Source of the DNA: Tanypteryx hageni
Lineage: Eukaryota > Arthropoda > Insecta > Odonata > Petaluridae
NCBI GenBank assembly: GCA_028673005.1
Contig: CM054113.1
Span: 213,457,504 to 213,521,503, forward strand
DNA: 64,000 nucleotides
Direction of reading: 5' to 3'
Part shown: positions 1-13,478 of the stretch, one piece after another
Layout of the letters: every line of letters starts with the position of its first letter
Numbering within the stretch: position 1 is the stretch's first letter
The notes under the pieces: generated by a model
What the model was told of the DNA's origin: nothing
Databases searched by the model: none
Seen by the model: only the letters and a program-made list of their open reading frames with translations
Position numbers and translations under genes: made by a program

Positions 1-1740
1 TCTGTTCATACTAAATACAAAAAAAGAAAAATGAATATAACGTAAATAAACTATTCTTTTCATTTGCATCTTTTTATTTTATTGTTTTCTTTTTCGTAAT
101 TTTGAGCAATTAACTACAACACCAGAACTGTGGATATCAGTTGCAGGAATGGTGGTATTGTTGGCCATAAGGATAAGGAAGAGAGAGAGTGAGTGCTTGT
201 TTAAAATAAAGCGGGGATTAATCATTCAGGGAAGAAAGTTTTCGTTGAAAAGCACAAGCTACTTACTCTATTATAGACATCATGTCAAGTATATTTCTAT
301 GGCTAAAATTTGCTGGAATAACACTGACCTAACACCATAATCAGAAATGATTTTGCCATAAGATAACTGCCATATTTTCAGAAGTGCCAAACTTTTATTT
401 TTACCGCATTCTGCAAGTTAGATGATATTAAACGTAAGTTACGAAACAATGTATGACCTAATGTAACAGGTTTTCCTACTCAGTTGCTGAGAGCACTATT
501 GTTCATTCTCTAGGAATTTTTTAATGACCAACCTAGCGACTTACTGAAAAAATTGGCAACACTCTTTGTATCAGCTGTGGCTCGACAGAGTGGTTATCCT
601 TCTTTTGACCTAATGGAATTTTCAGTTCAACAAAAACAGCGAAATAAATGTTTTATTTATCTCTCTTAGATTTTCATTAATCATACAGTAACTGTTGCAA
701 GAAATAATTAGTTTGTTGCATTTCTTTTCTAGCATTGTCAATTCATGAACTTGTGTTTACAGAAATGTTCGTGGTGCTCTATAAACTTTCTAGTAAAAAC
801 TCATCATTCTCTATAGATCATATGACTACATTTCACCAGATTGGTATTATATAGTTCTTTTCTCTTCTCTCTAGATGTACTATTGTGAAATATCGCCTTT
901 TCCAATTTTGGGTGCAATGAAATGAATATCAAGTCATACTATTTGTTTATTTTATGCCATTTCTATGTTAATAATAATTTCCGATATTTATGCCTCGGAA
1001 TATCACATCAAGGAATACATTCTGTAGATAGTTGAAACACCTTCAACACCTCAGTTTGATTTATGTAAGTAATACTTTTATATTGCGTTTGCATTATATA
1101 CATTCAACAGCTGCGCAAACGGGACAGTCTGATCAGCTGACAGAATTGCCTATGGCCCTACGGATCACTACAGATTGACGGGTAATGAAGATAATTTCTT
1201 TCATCATAGTGGCATTTTTTCTAAAATTACGATAGGTGGTACCACTACATATCAATATTTGCATATTTGTGACATAGGGAAGGGATGAAGTTGGCCAATC
1301 AACGATTTCAAAGCGAAAACTTCTGCAATTCCTGCTATTATGAAAATATGAACGTTAAAGCAAGGATTCCAAAGAGTGAACAAAAAGAATTGAGTTACTG
1401 AGGCATATGTATCAAGAAATTCTCCGTAAAACAATCAAATCAAGTGAGGGCATTAATTGTTACCTATAATTACTGCCGGCAGTGATATTTTCGTTTGCTA
1501 ATTTTTTCGGCGCGAATATAGTCTCCCCGGTTACTTTTCTTACTAATATTTTGGCCAAAAAGGGGGGCACTATAGTCGGACTAATACAGTATTACCATAA
1601 AGCTCCATAAAATACAGTATATAACTTCTTTTTGTGTTTCAGGAGGTTTTGAACCTGAGGCTTTGGAACCAATTATATTGTACAACATGGGTACTTATGA
1701 GAAATAAATTTTAGCTTTTGTGAAGGAGAAAAAATCCTGT
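1..1740. other. A+T-rich intergenic DNA, no gene seen
   Basis: Both strands carry only short open frames with no recognisable protein motif. I see no tRNA, clear terminal inverted repeat or tandem array here. Confidence 0.6.
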
Positions 1741-1800
1741 ACTTGACCAGGAATCGAACCCGGGTCTCTCCACTTGCTGGATAGGTGCTTTAATTTAAAT
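1741..1800 (-). repeat. tRNA-derived SINE remnant (B box)
   Basis: Read on the minus strand, 1750-1760 is an exact RNA polymerase III B box (GGTTCGATTCC), preceded by a tRNA T-arm-like stretch. No convincing A box or acceptor stem is present, so this is not a functional tRNA but the 3' half of a tRNA-derived short interspersed element. Similar B-box remnants lie at 30346-30356 and 35366-35376. Confidence 0.5.
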
Positions 1801-2745
1801 TTCAGCTTTATGCGAACATGCATAACACGTAATTTCAACACCTTTGTTTCTTCTTATGGGAAATTATGATTCATTTAACCTTGTTTTGCTCTGTCATGAT
1901 TTTCCAGAACAAATTAACAACATTAATCTAGGACACACTGAATCAAATTAAGGCAAGTTCGATATATAGGGCAGTTGGGGCCCATTATACCCCAACCCCC
2001 CATTGCATGTAATGCAGAGGCCTGTATCAACTCATTTTGAATACTTTGAGTAGAAAATTTCTCAAGTTTTACTAAGACAGGCTGCTTGAAAAATTTATCA
2101 GTTTCACCTTAAAAGAATTGATCAGATTTTATGATTTCAGAAATTATCAATTTCACCTTGTAAAGATATTGAAGAGCATTAAGATAATGCGTAATTTCCC
2201 CCAGGATAGCTAAATCACAGTTCCAATATTTGTCTTTAAGTAGATTGAATTCAGTGTGTAATTCATATTTCTGTTCTAAAAAGTGAAGCATTTGGACCTT
2301 CATTTGAACATGTGTAGTCAAGTTAATGTAAAAATTGTATCTCTCATGCTTGATAGGTTAAATTCTATTTAGTTATTTAAGTACATTTTGTTTTCAATTG
2401 CTAAATAAGTTATCAAAATAGTATTCATGTAAAAAAATTATTTATATTCATACGATTCCCATGTCATGTCTTTTTAATTTTAAGAATTATTGTCTCTTTC
2501 ATATGTCAATTTTTCTCATTTGTTTTATCTTGTGGGCCATTCCAAATCTAATTGTGGCCCTTGGGTTAGCCATCCTTGATCTTGGCCAATTGTTATGTGC
2601 AAAATTTAAAACTTATTGATCAATCTTGTATTATTATGTAAACACAGACTACTGGTTCCCAACCGCTTGGTACCATTACTGGCTCCTTAGTTTTTAGACT
2701 AGATCCTAGATCTGAAGCAGTAGCCATCATGATATATTAACCCTT
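1801..2745. other. A+T-rich intergenic DNA, no gene seen
   Basis: Low-complexity A+T-rich sequence with only short frames of non-coding character. It leads into the hAT transposase remnant. Confidence 0.55.
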
Positions 2746-3442
2746 TCATGACTGGACCAACCCTAAGCCACCTGATACCGCCTGCAAAAAAGCTTTCCAA
2801 TTTACATCCCTAAATAGGACTGCTCTTGTGAAAATATCACTGTATACATTGCTGTACATATCAGTGTTTAAATTTCTATGTCTATCTGCAAGAATTATAA
2901 ATTGATTAGCTTTATTTATCACGTGCAAATATGATCTTAACAAATTTTTCGTCTTGAATAATTTTGAATTTATGCTACCCTGTGTCTTGTGATAAGTCTT
3001 GCCTGCATTGGTTTCAGTTGATAATCTGTTTCTGGTTTTATTTTTCATTGTTTATGACCAAGAAAACTCTCTCAACTGCAGCACTAGTGTGTGGCAAACA
3101 TATTAATGTTTGCACGAATTTTACAAGGTCTGCAAACAACGTTTCATCATCCATTTGTTTAATTTCCCTCACCTTACACCAAAAGTCTTCTGGGCTCATA
3201 CCAGAATGGACTTCTAGGCTCTCCAAAGAGTTTCTTAGTAGCCTCCATTCAATATCAATTTTTGAACTTGCCAAATGTTCAAAAGATGAAATTAAATTAA
3301 CTAAAGAAGGATTTTCTTTTCCACAAACAACTTTAGGATTTGACATTTCTAAAGATTTTAAAACTTCTGATCCAAAAGAATATAATTTATAAATTTGCGA
3401 AGCACTGTCAATGAAAAACCAAACAATTTTTTTGGAAGTCAC
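2746..3442 (-). pseudogene. hAT transposase, C-terminal fragment
   Basis: Two overlapping minus-strand frames (3442-3038, then about 3048-2746) together match the C-terminal dimerisation region of hAT transposases. The diagnostic stretch LPHTSAAVERVF is followed, after a one-frame break near 3040, by TRNRLSTETNAGKT. In hAT enzymes this region drives multimerisation and contributes a catalytic glutamate (in AAVER). Only about 200 residues remain, there is no start or upstream catalytic core, and the frame is broken, so it is a dead fragment. Its upstream edge abuts a Harbinger N-terminal fragment at about 3443. Confidence 0.8.
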
Positions 3443-3645
3443 TCATCTCTTCATCTTTATTTTGTCACCTATAATTTGCGATAAGATATAAACTGTTCTT
3501 TTCAATAATCGTTAACATTGCTTAAATTCAGCGTCACTATATACATCGAAACTTTCGATTCTTTGCCAGAATAATCGTGGCCTTAGAAATCTATTTACTA
3601 TTTAGATTACTTCTTCATCTGAGGATGAACTGGAATAATCCATTT
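3443..3645 (-). pseudogene. Harbinger (PIF) transposase, N-terminal fragment
   Basis: A minus-strand ATG at about 3642 opens a serine/acid-rich start (MDYSSSSSDEEV). After an in-frame stop comes a stretch reading RPRLFWQRIESFDVYSDAEF, typical of the N-terminal region of Harbinger/HARBI1-type transposases (the pattern R-P-x5-R-x3-F-x3-D-x-EF). More stops follow, and the frame ends where the hAT fragment begins. The catalytic DDE core is absent. Upstream at 3780-3920 lies a terminal-repeat-like sequence followed by TTA, as expected for a Harbinger end with its TWA target site. Confidence 0.55.
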
Positions 3646-3779
3646 TGTTGTTATTTCTAATGTAAAACAAACACAACAAACAAGTTAACACCAATGAACA
3701 ACTCTGTTTACAAGCTGCTTCTGCTACGGGGCTCATCCTGCATGCTCCAGATACTTATTGCTTCAATAACTGCCTGTGA

Positions 3780-3923
3780 TGGGTCAGATAACTTATGGAA
3801 CGATTTATCGGACCAATAGGCTTAGGGAATGTTCAAGAAACCAAAAATGCTGTTTTATGTATTCAATAGCGCTATTGAACCAATATATCTCGTTCGAGAA
3901 ACCGGCCATTAGACAAACAACCA
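3780..3923 (-). repeat. Harbinger-type terminal sequence
   Basis: The outer end read on the minus strand is GGCCGGTTTCTCGAACGAG, bordered by TTA, a possible TWA target site. It contains a perfect 18-bp palindrome, TTCAATAGCGCTATTGAA, at about 3858-3875. A diverged second copy with the same GGCCGGTTTCTC end, bordered by TAA, lies at 5230-5365. Confidence 0.5.
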
Positions 3924-5229
3924 CTCTAGTTAGATGACTGAATAAGATGGCTCACATCTCTTACCTGAATTAAATTAATTAATTGATTTATTTTCATGTA
4001 TAAACTTTTATAAGGTACCTACATGGAACAAGAAAACATTTTTAGTTTTATGTATATGTTATTATCTGTTTATATATATTTGAATATATTTGTTTCTATA
4101 TAATTGTGATATAAGTTTGAAGACAATATCAGACAAGTCGTGACTTTGTTAGGCTTAAATATATAATATTTTTTAATATGAAAGAAGAATTTGTAAATTT
4201 TTTTGTTACAGTTGTAAGATTGCATATGTATGCATGTAATTAATTGTACTATTTTTAAACAAGATACTATGATATTTTTTAGTTTCTTCGTGATTTATGT
4301 TCTTTTATTGTTTTTTATAAATTAAAATTTTTTTGTATGTATAATTTTTGTATCATTTATTACACAAGTAAATTTATTAATCAGAACTATATGTAAACAA
4401 AGTAATATGTATTATTAAGTGATATTTTGTTATGAATTTACCTTTGTGTATCATTATACGTAATTCAGTCTATAAACAAATTTAAGTTGTTAAAATAATA
4501 TTTTGTGTTTCGGTAAGCTTATCCAAATAATGAATATGTAAATGCAATTAATTTTCATGCAATACCTTGGAATTAAATGTTTTACAAGCTTATTCTAAGG
4601 CTGCAGTGAGGAATTACTTCAAGTTATATAATGGTTTGCATATTTCCATTTAATGCACTATGTGATTAGATATTTGTTTTCCTTTATAGTAGGTCCAAGA
4701 TTTTGTATACGTTCAATTTAAAAACGTTACATGCACAATGTTTATAACATTTCCCTTTTATGATTTATTCAAATTAAATTTTATTAAAGAAAATGAAGTG
4801 ATTACTTCAACTTTATTAAACAACATATTCATATGAAATCACCAGTGATTAAATATTCATTTTCCTTAAATATTCATTTGATTTATAATAACAAATTCTT
4901 CATTAAAATAGTCTTTTCCAAAAGGGGAGTCTAATTACCATTATGTAATCCTTATATAGCTCCTTTGGTTTGCGTCAATAAATTTTTACTATTTCCAAAA
5001 ACTCGAATATGTTATTTCATTTAGAAAATAGAATTACTATTTCTAGTATTCCTTGAATATGAATAGCTGAAACAATTTAACAAACAAATATGCCTTGTAC
5101 AGATATTTCTACAGATTCTATAACTAGTCTACAGATTTTTCTCGGCAATTCTACAGATTTTCACAATTTTTAAACGGCAACACTGCTACAGACATCGAGC
5201 AGCTCACTTGTAGCATTACATCGAGATTA
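3924..5229. other. A+T-rich intergenic DNA, no gene seen
   Basis: Very A+T-rich sequence lying between two copies of the Harbinger-type terminal sequence. No coding frame or RNA gene is visible. Confidence 0.55.
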
Positions 5230-5365
5230 GTTATATTCGATAGTTAGCCAACAGTAAGTTATGGAACAGATAGTTTAGAGAAACGCATTACTGGCTTATG
5301 GATTCAATAACACTATGGGAGCAATAGCTATTGAATCCATATCTGCTCATTTGAGAAACCGGCCA
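5230..5365 (-). repeat. Second copy of the Harbinger-type terminal sequence
   Basis: It ends in GAGAAACCGGCCA next to TAAG and contains GGATTCAATA...TATTGAATCC as an imperfect palindrome. It has the same orientation and layout as the copy at 3780-3923, so it is probably a MITE or solo end of the same family. Confidence 0.45.
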
Positions 5366-5544
5366 TAAGACAAGTGAAATTTTTGTAATAATTATATATT
5401 TATAATACGTATTTTTTGACCTGTCTCTTTCCTCTAAGAAACAAAAGCATGCAATTCTTTATTATTTTTAGTGCTTTTAGTCATTGCTAAAAAGCACTGT
5501 CATCTTCGTGATGCCCATCCGTCCGTCTGTATGCATATATCAGG

Positions 5545-6130
5545 GAAGAATTGGCTGAACCAATTTCAACTAAATTTGGTACATAAAATATTCACATAAA
5601 TTAATGACCAAAGTGACATATTTGGACCAGATCTAGTCAGCAGGGGTGCCACAATTACAAAGAAAGTTTTCGGCAATTATGAATTTGGAAGGAATTGGCT
5701 TAACCGAGTTCAACGAAATTTTGCATGAAGAAAGTATGCCACATAAAAAAACAAAATCAAGATGTTTAGTATAGATATAAGAAGCAGTACAACCACAATA
5801 GAAATTAAAATAATATTTTCTACACGTATTTCGAGAGAAATGACATGGATTTCAACCAAATATGGTATACGTAATCTTCATATAAATAAATAACTAAAAT
5901 GGTATATTTCAACCAGGTTGACCAAACAGCGCTACCAAAATATCAGGGTTAGAATTTTTCTGTAACTATGAATTTGGAAGGTATTGGTTGAACGTATGTT
6001 CAAAGAAATTTCGTTTGTAGGGTGAATAGAGATCAGGAAAATGAGATAAATATGTTTAGAACGAATTATAAAAGCAGGGCTACCACAGTATAAGGAAAAA
6101 TAATTTCTTGATATCAAAGCAAATACATTA
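5545..6130. repeat. Degenerate ~145-bp tandem repeat, about four units
   Basis: Units begin near 5545, 5692, 5838 and 5980, so the period is about 145 bp. Each carries a variant of GAATTGGCTGAACC, then TTCAACNAAATTTGGTA, and a later stretch like AATTATGAATTTGGAAG. A GTCCGTCTGT run just upstream (near 5520) also heads the repeats at 54.9 kb and 63.2 kb, suggesting one dispersed repeat superfamily. Confidence 0.6.
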
Positions 6131-7413
6131 GTATACGATTATACTATTGCGAATTTGACGAAAAGCACTTCTGTACCAATACCCATGTACATCCCTACTT
6201 GTTACTATAAAATGAACATTTTATCACCATGTTCATGAAATATACGATTTTCCAGAAAACAAAAAATAATTTAATTATCCCAAAATAAATCTGGCATTTA
6301 AAGGTTAATAGCATGGTGCATAGATTTATTGTTAAATTGCCATATCAAATGGGGCTGTGAAAACTGAAATTAAAATACCCTACCAAAGCACTGGAGTATA
6401 TCTGTTATATTTATTGCCATTCTTAAATCTCAAGTCTTTGATAACTCTCACGTTATTTTTTAATTTCAGAAATATGAAGGTGATCCTGATGATGACCAAG
6501 GGAGGAAGAAATCTAAAAGAAAAAGGAAAACTAAGTGAAAGTAAAATAAAAGCATTCGATACAAGGGTAGGATAGTGGCAAGAATAAATTGTTGTTTTTG
6601 TTTTTTATTTTTGTAAAATTTAGTGTGTTATACATACCATTATATCATGTATTTACTAGATGAGCCTGTTTGATAAAATCAGTAGCATTAAAATACTTAA
6701 TTTTGCAGGTTAATCGTTTTTATTAATATATTCAGAAAAATATTGTTATATAATATTGTATTTAATCCTTTTTAAAAGTCCCAAATGCGATGTCATATTA
6801 AAATAGTTGCCTTTAAGGTTTTTGTTCTTACCTCTGTATGATTCATTTTTACGAGTGAATGTCCAGATTTCCTGTTATTGTAAAGGAAAATGCTAGTATT
6901 CATCTAAATTTTTATTTTGCCCATCAGATTGTCCTCTTAATAGTAATAATAACATAGTTGCATACATCAAATTTTTGTTTTTCAATGATCTCATGCTAAC
7001 ATTTTATGAATGATAGATCAACTTAAAAAAGTTTTATGGCAAAATGGTGAAGTATTATTTATTTATTTCAATATTATTTTAAATTTGTCATTAAGCACAA
7101 AACTGCTTTGTGTTAATTGTGGGTGCCTACTCAGTTAATATGCAGAATTGGTTTCATTAAACAGTTCATTATGAGAATGAAGAAGTCACTGCTAGAATTC
7201 GTTTATGCATAATGACACAGTAATTGCTGAAGAAGTATAAGCCAGAAAGATTTAATATGAAAATATTGTGGTACACATTGTTGCTTAATTCATTTAGTGT
7301 TTGTGCTAATGAGGGGCCATTGCATGCATTGATGTAATGTTACAACACATATGATGTAATATATCTATGGCCTGTTTTATCAATTATGCGGTTGTAGCTT
7401 CTGCAAGGAGAAA
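6131..7413. other. A+T-rich intergenic DNA, no gene seen
   Basis: A 72-codon frame at 6357-6575 has no recognisable motif and its composition matches the flanks. I do not support it as a gene. Nothing else stands out. Confidence 0.5.
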
Positions 7414-8339
7414 TACCGCATCTGCCCAAATAGAAGATGACCTCCCCAAACATTTCCACCATTTTTTGGCAAAAAAGTAAATTTTGTAGATTTTATGCTG
7501 AAGTGTGCCAGACATGCATACACGGCCTAGAATACATTATTCGAGATTAAAGAAAAGGCTGGGAAATGGTTTAGTTGTTGACATTTTGAAATATTACTCC
7601 AATTAATAATTTTGCATTGTTGAATAATGTTCTATATTCAGTGACGATAATTTCATTCATCTTCATTTTTACAAAAGATCAAATATAGCAATAGCGACCT
7701 CACCAATTAATCCAAGTCTATTTCCAATGAAATTAGTATTTACATTGCCTTAAGAAATTGAATTTTTATATTTATACACATTCCATGTAAATTTTTACTG
7801 AAATTCAAACAGTTGAGCATTAAAGGCTGTCATTGTATTTTGCATAGTCATTGTATGCAATTTTAATAGATTCCATGAATGAGGTATTAACATGCATACA
7901 AACATTACAATGGCTATAGTAATAACTACAATAGCCAAGTAAAACTAATAGGAACTTCTTTTAATGGCTAATGAAAAACAATACAAATTGTTAACTATTC
8001 TTAATGATACATATGCTTAGCCCCGAGAAACCAAAGAAAATATCCAATACCATTTAGAACCAAAAGACCAGGTGACAATGGTAATAAAACAGGTACTGCT
8101 AAATTCAATATTCTAGCTTTATTATTTATTCATTAATATTCATCGTAGGTCAAATGTTTACTTTACGAAAAATATAGTACTATCATTTGAACGCAATGGC
8201 AATGAGAGACTGCCATCTATGGGTGACTACGAGATAACCCTAACCCCAAATTTTTCTTGGACTCGCATTTAAGCCAAGTGGTAATTATTTCATGATAGTT
8301 TTTGACAAAAAACCGGCTTGTATTCGGGTAGATATGGTA
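7414..8339. mobile_element. TIR transposon relic, non-autonomous
   Basis: The left end reads TACCGCATCTGCCCAAAT. The right end, reverse complemented, reads TTACCATATCTACCCGAAT. These imperfect terminal inverted repeats are 926 bp apart. A long run of G/A with AAAAAACCGG near the right end fits a MITE-like DNA transposon. No transposase frame lies inside, and no target duplication could be confirmed. Confidence 0.5.
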
Positions 8340-8406
8340 ACATTGTTTCATTTATTTTTGCGATTGACATTTAGTACGTACTCAGAACTGCTCGTGTGTT
8401 TCCGCT

Positions 8407-8460
8407 GCTAGGAGGTGGGGAGACGTTTCCCCACCTCCTAGCGAGGAGACCTTTCCTCGC
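8407..8460. repeat. Two abutting perfect hairpins
   Basis: The first hairpin has 15-bp arms (8407-8421 and 8428-8442) and a six-base loop GACGTT. The second has 7-bp arms (8441-8447 and 8454-8460) and a related loop GACCTT. They share two bases. The sequence is markedly more G+C-rich than its flanks. It does not overlap a recognisable gene. Confidence 0.75.
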
Positions 8461-11400
8461 TGGAGAACTCAAACTCGGCACTGCCATATCTACTAAACTG
8501 GAATACATTGTGGAGAGCTCAGAAGAAAGAGAAAGATGCCAGCGGTGAGCTATTGGGATGGGAGGCTTGACTGTTAAGACAACAAAGGCATTAGCACATG
8601 GCAACACAGCACTCAGAGACTCGATGTATGCACAACGGAGGCCAGAGAGAGAATGAGCTCTCATTGGGGAAGATTCCTTCTACTTCATTCCTATTGGTTT
8701 CCGTATGATCACGTGCTGGAAAGCTCTCTTCTTCGCTTTCTCTCTCAGCTTCAAAGATATACGAAACAGAGTATAGTGAGATGCCAAAGCAGTAAAAGCA
8801 ATCAGGTGAGCACAAAATCTCCTGTAAATAACTTAAGCATTCAATACAGTTCTGGAAGTTAAACATTATAATGGATGCAAAATTTTAGATGGTAGCATAA
8901 TTACTCGAAAAATATTTTTTATTTAATGATACTTACTTTAACCTTATGTATACATTTTAATTTTGTTGGTTGTTTGATTTTGTATGTGTATTTGGATATC
9001 TACCATGAGAATTTTCTCAAATACAATTATTTTTTAACTTTTTTTGCTCTGGAACTCCTTTTAATGGCAGTTTTGATTTAAGGTATGAAAAATTAAATAA
9101 ACTTGAAATATCAGTCAGATTAAACTTGTAATTAGCAATTTTTATACATTTTCCTTCTACATATATATATTTTCCATTGGATATCCTGAATTAAGTCACA
9201 TTAGCTAATTTATTTAGTATCTGTGAAGAGCATATTTCTAAAAATTGTACTAGATAACACTATAAAGTTTGCAATTATTTTTAAAATGCAGCCAGGGAAA
9301 AAAAGATAAACTTTCAAAGCTTTCTCCCTCCTCTTGTCATCTCAGGGTGCACCATAATCAAAAAGTAAGCATGAAAGAAAAGGCACTTGTATCATGAAAA
9401 TCTCAGCTTCATCTCTGTTGTCATTTAGTTCATTTTAAGTAAGTGCACAAACGGATGTGCAAACCAAAAGACATGATTAGCACTTTTTATGAAGGAAAAT
9501 GTGCCAAAAAATAATAGTGGGAAAAAACTCCATTTGTTATTGGAAAGTGCCCACAACTTTGTTAGTAAAATGTTTATACAAAGTGATTATATTGCTAATG
9601 TAATTACATTACATTCGAATTTTTAAAAATTCTTTTTTATAAGTTTATTTTATAGAACATGAAAATATCATAAACAAGCAATATATGATGCCATGTCAGT
9701 TATATTTCAAAACAAAGTACCTATCCTCACCTCCATACAGGTACATTTCCTGGCACACGGGTCAGGCAGCGAAAACAAAAAATAGCTCATCAGAAGCATG
9801 ATTTAATTCCGTCGATGGCAATGTGGCGGAGTTGGGTCTCTGATTTCCACCGCATCCGCCGGCAGCATGGCAGTGGTGCGCACTTTGACAAAAAATATAG
9901 CAATAGAAAGAATGATATTAAAACAACATAAAAATTCCACTGAGCTCAAATTGGAATGAAGCGCTCATGAAACAAGGTTAATCAGGCGGTGTGGAAGTAA
10001 ATTCCAATGATAAATTTGAATTAGGTCTTCGTGACAAATGAATTTTTAAATTGACATATAACAATATGTTGTTCTATAATTAACATACTAAGCATTTCCC
10101 AAAATAAAGTTATTTAACGATTTGTTTCAGTTCATTGTTTTTAGTTCAATAAGCAGCATTTGTTTTTAGTGTAAACAATATGTTCTATAATGTTCTTCTT
10201 TATTGATAAATATGTATTATTATTATTGTTTTTATTATTATTTCCTGCCTTTTTTATTGTCTTCTTTGATAACCACGGGCAGCAAATTTTCTGCTCTCTC
10301 ACATACATTTTTTAACTTGGAAATCATTGCATGTTAACTCAAAATTGTGCTTAAGCATTAGCTTTAGCAGCCCACACCACTCGCATGAAGAGAGATGCCT
10401 TGTGTGGTCTCCCAGCCACATTTTAAATTTGGATTAAAAACTCAGCAGTGTTGCGATACTCATGTGGATGGCCTTGATATGCATCACTTCTGCATACTCG
10501 GACGGGAAATTTTTATCCATGTGGAAACAATTTTCATTCCAAGGATCCTGCAACATGCTAAAAGGATATTTGCTGTCCCTCCTAGCAAGAGATGGTATGC
10601 AGGATTTTATTCTCTGAATCAGGAATGTCCCGCCCAAATAGGGACAGTTGGAACCCTATATGGTGCTCTACCAGTGTCTGATTTGGAAATTTTCTGGGCC
10701 TTGTCTAAATTATTTCTTCGCCGAATTCTTGGTTCTTTTTTCCTAAAACATCACTTGTGTATTCCATTTGTCTGTCTGGCTATCCATCTGCAGATCATAA
10801 TAGTCAAATTCATCAAAAGCCTCCAGGACATTATTTTTTTTCATTCCTGCTCTGATGTCCTGTTTTGATTGCTGTATCCCAGTATCAATGCCCCTAGACC
10901 ATTGCTTACTTCGGCCTAAATGTAGATCTGTTAATGCACCCTAAGCATTATCACTTTGTTTTTAGAACATAATACTCTACACTTTTGTTTAAGCACTTCT
11001 TTCCACTCATTAAAAATGGCAAGTAAATTTTTATTCAATCTACCATGAAATTCTCTTTGCCACCTGTGGCGACCGGTAAACATCGTCGCTTTGATTCGAC
11101 TCTCATGCTCAGACACTTCCCTTGACTCGTACTTTAATATGAGAGTGTAGAACGCCAAAAAAACGATAAAAATACATGAGAGTAATAAATGTTCAAGTAT
11201 GAACAAAATTTGAACTTTTTGAGCATCGCTTTTTATCACCACTTTTCGTCGCCTCCCAGAAGCTCACAAGTATGAAAAGTGATGTCGTCTTAGAATGACC
11301 CTGGTAGACCAACTGAGGACAATTCAGGGGGTGGTTCAAATTGTACCCACCTATGTTCAAAATTGAACGGTGTTGCGCGACCTCTAAATAGCATCCGATC

Positions 11401-11799
11401 TATCTGAAATTTTGGGGGAGCTTCTAAGTTGGTAAGTGGCATAGAATGACAGGGTAGGACAAAACACTTTCAAAAGTTGCCATTTTGAGGACAACCCTAG
11501 TGTACATCCATACTTATTTTAGCGTAAGCTAAGTGTAAATGCAATGAAAACACCGAGGAGAACAATGTCAGTAACCTCCTTTTGAAATGTAAAAAAAAAC
11601 GGAAAATTCTACTACAATCTTACATTTCAAGCGAATTCGAATTAGATAAGCGAATAGACCATAAGAATAAGTATCTACATCTTTTATGCATAAAATATTG
11701 CAAAATCTATGATGATATCTCAATTTATCCCTTAACTACCGACCACTCGTCTGTGAGGCGTGTGCGTTTTTGCTTCAGATCCAGTATATCAACTAGAAC
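8461..11799. other. Intergenic DNA with unrecognised frames
   Basis: Open frames at 10395-10868 (+) and 10931-11242 (-) have no recognisable domain, and opposite-strand frames in the same place are equally plausible. The stretch 8390-8810 is G+C-richer and ends in a strong donor-like CAG|GTGAGC at about 8804-8809, so a non-coding first exon is possible but unproven. The rest looks like decayed repeats. Confidence 0.4.
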
Positions 11800-13478
11800 T
11801 GAAAGTTCGTGAAAGCATTATAATGCATCTGAAAAATTTGAGAGACAGTTGAAGGAATAATTCCTATTGACCAAATGAATGAACTGCTTATAAGGATCCG
11901 CGTTCCTGTTTTTGCAAACCAGATGCCATAAATACTTGCAAAGGTAATTATTAATAAAGCGTGTCATATTGAAAAAGTTAAAATTGCACAAGATACAACC
12001 ACCGACCGAGACTGAGCGAGATGGCAATATTTTTCGTCGCATGTTACATATTTGCTTTGTAAGTTGGCAGCGCATCTCGTGCATGGGTGGTATACGCTTA
12101 TTTGACATCCCTGTTCGAAAGGAAAGCCGAAATGTTTGTTGGTTTTGCTGGCAGGCAGCGCCACCATACAATAGCGTAAAAGTTTGCAGTTTGGATAGAT
12201 TTCTTCGTCGCACAAACACAAAACTTCACATGCATTCAAATCAATTTTAACACAGTTACACGTAGATTCACGTTCACATTTGATTCTCCACATGTTTAAT
12301 TTACTTTTAAAAACTGTAGACGAATTTGAAATGCTCAATTTTTTCAACAAATTAGAATATTTTTTCCATAATGACGTTGCTGTATTAATGAAATCGTCTT
12401 CATTCAAACAATAGTTTTTTCTGCAATATATTCCCCAAATAAAATGCTTCCAATCTGTCATCATAAAAACGGCATTGAAAATCAACTAAGAGTGTGTCAA
12501 TCACAGGGACAAATACATTGCGTCGGTAGTATTCCTCAGCCGTTTCGGAACAGTAAATTTTTGAGTTTCGTCCATATGCATACCGGGGCTTCACTAGTTC
12601 TAATTCCAAGGCATCTGCCAATTCATTAGCATTTTTCAAAATCCTGTTCAATACTTCGTCAGCCCTTTCCCTTTCTAAATCCAATAAGCAAATAAGGTCT
12701 TCAATGCATTTTATAGCTTAACTCAGATCTAGCGATTCTTTTTGAAGTGACTTACTAACCAGAAGGGTTAGTAAAAAATAAAAGTTACGCATTTAATTGA
12801 AACAACGAATTCAGTGTTCATGAGGGCATTTAGAAGTAAATCTGCCTTTGTTGAAGATGTAATATCATTCCAATCACTGATACTTTTCAATGTTTCAGTA
12901 ATAGAAAAAAATTGTTATCAAATGTTAAACAAGTACCCCGCCTTTCTACCCAGCGTATATCGCACAAGCTAATTAATTTTTTCACCATTTCTCTCTTTAA
13001 AATAAAACTTCTCTTAGAAGATGCATGGAGGAAATTTATTGCCTCACCCATTCCTACAAAACATTTTCTATTAGTCGAAATTTTGGAGGATTTCGACAAA
13101 GTCAAGTTAAATGAATGACTTTGACAGGGAACCCTAATTGCATGCAAAGCAACCTTGCGAATTTCTGAAACAGCACCATGATATTCAGAAGCAGAATTTT
13201 TCTCGTGCAAGTCCACAAAACCAAGGAAATCATCTCTTATTTTATTTTCATAAACATATCTAATAATGATTCTTAATTGAGATATTAAGGATGTATCTGT
13301 TGTTTCATCAAATAAAATGGAATAATATTTTTCTTCATCCACAAATCCTTGGATCTTTTTCAAAATTTCTTCGCAGAAACGCTGAATACTTGAGTTATGT
13401 GTCATTTTTGAGATGTATGTAGCATTTGCACTAGCGGATTTAAAGTGATTTTGAAGATCCTGATCACCTCCTTGGATA

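Noticed and set aside
10395..10868. A 157-codon plus-strand frame.
   Set aside because: No domain, hydrophobic low-complexity end, and an equally plausible antisense frame.
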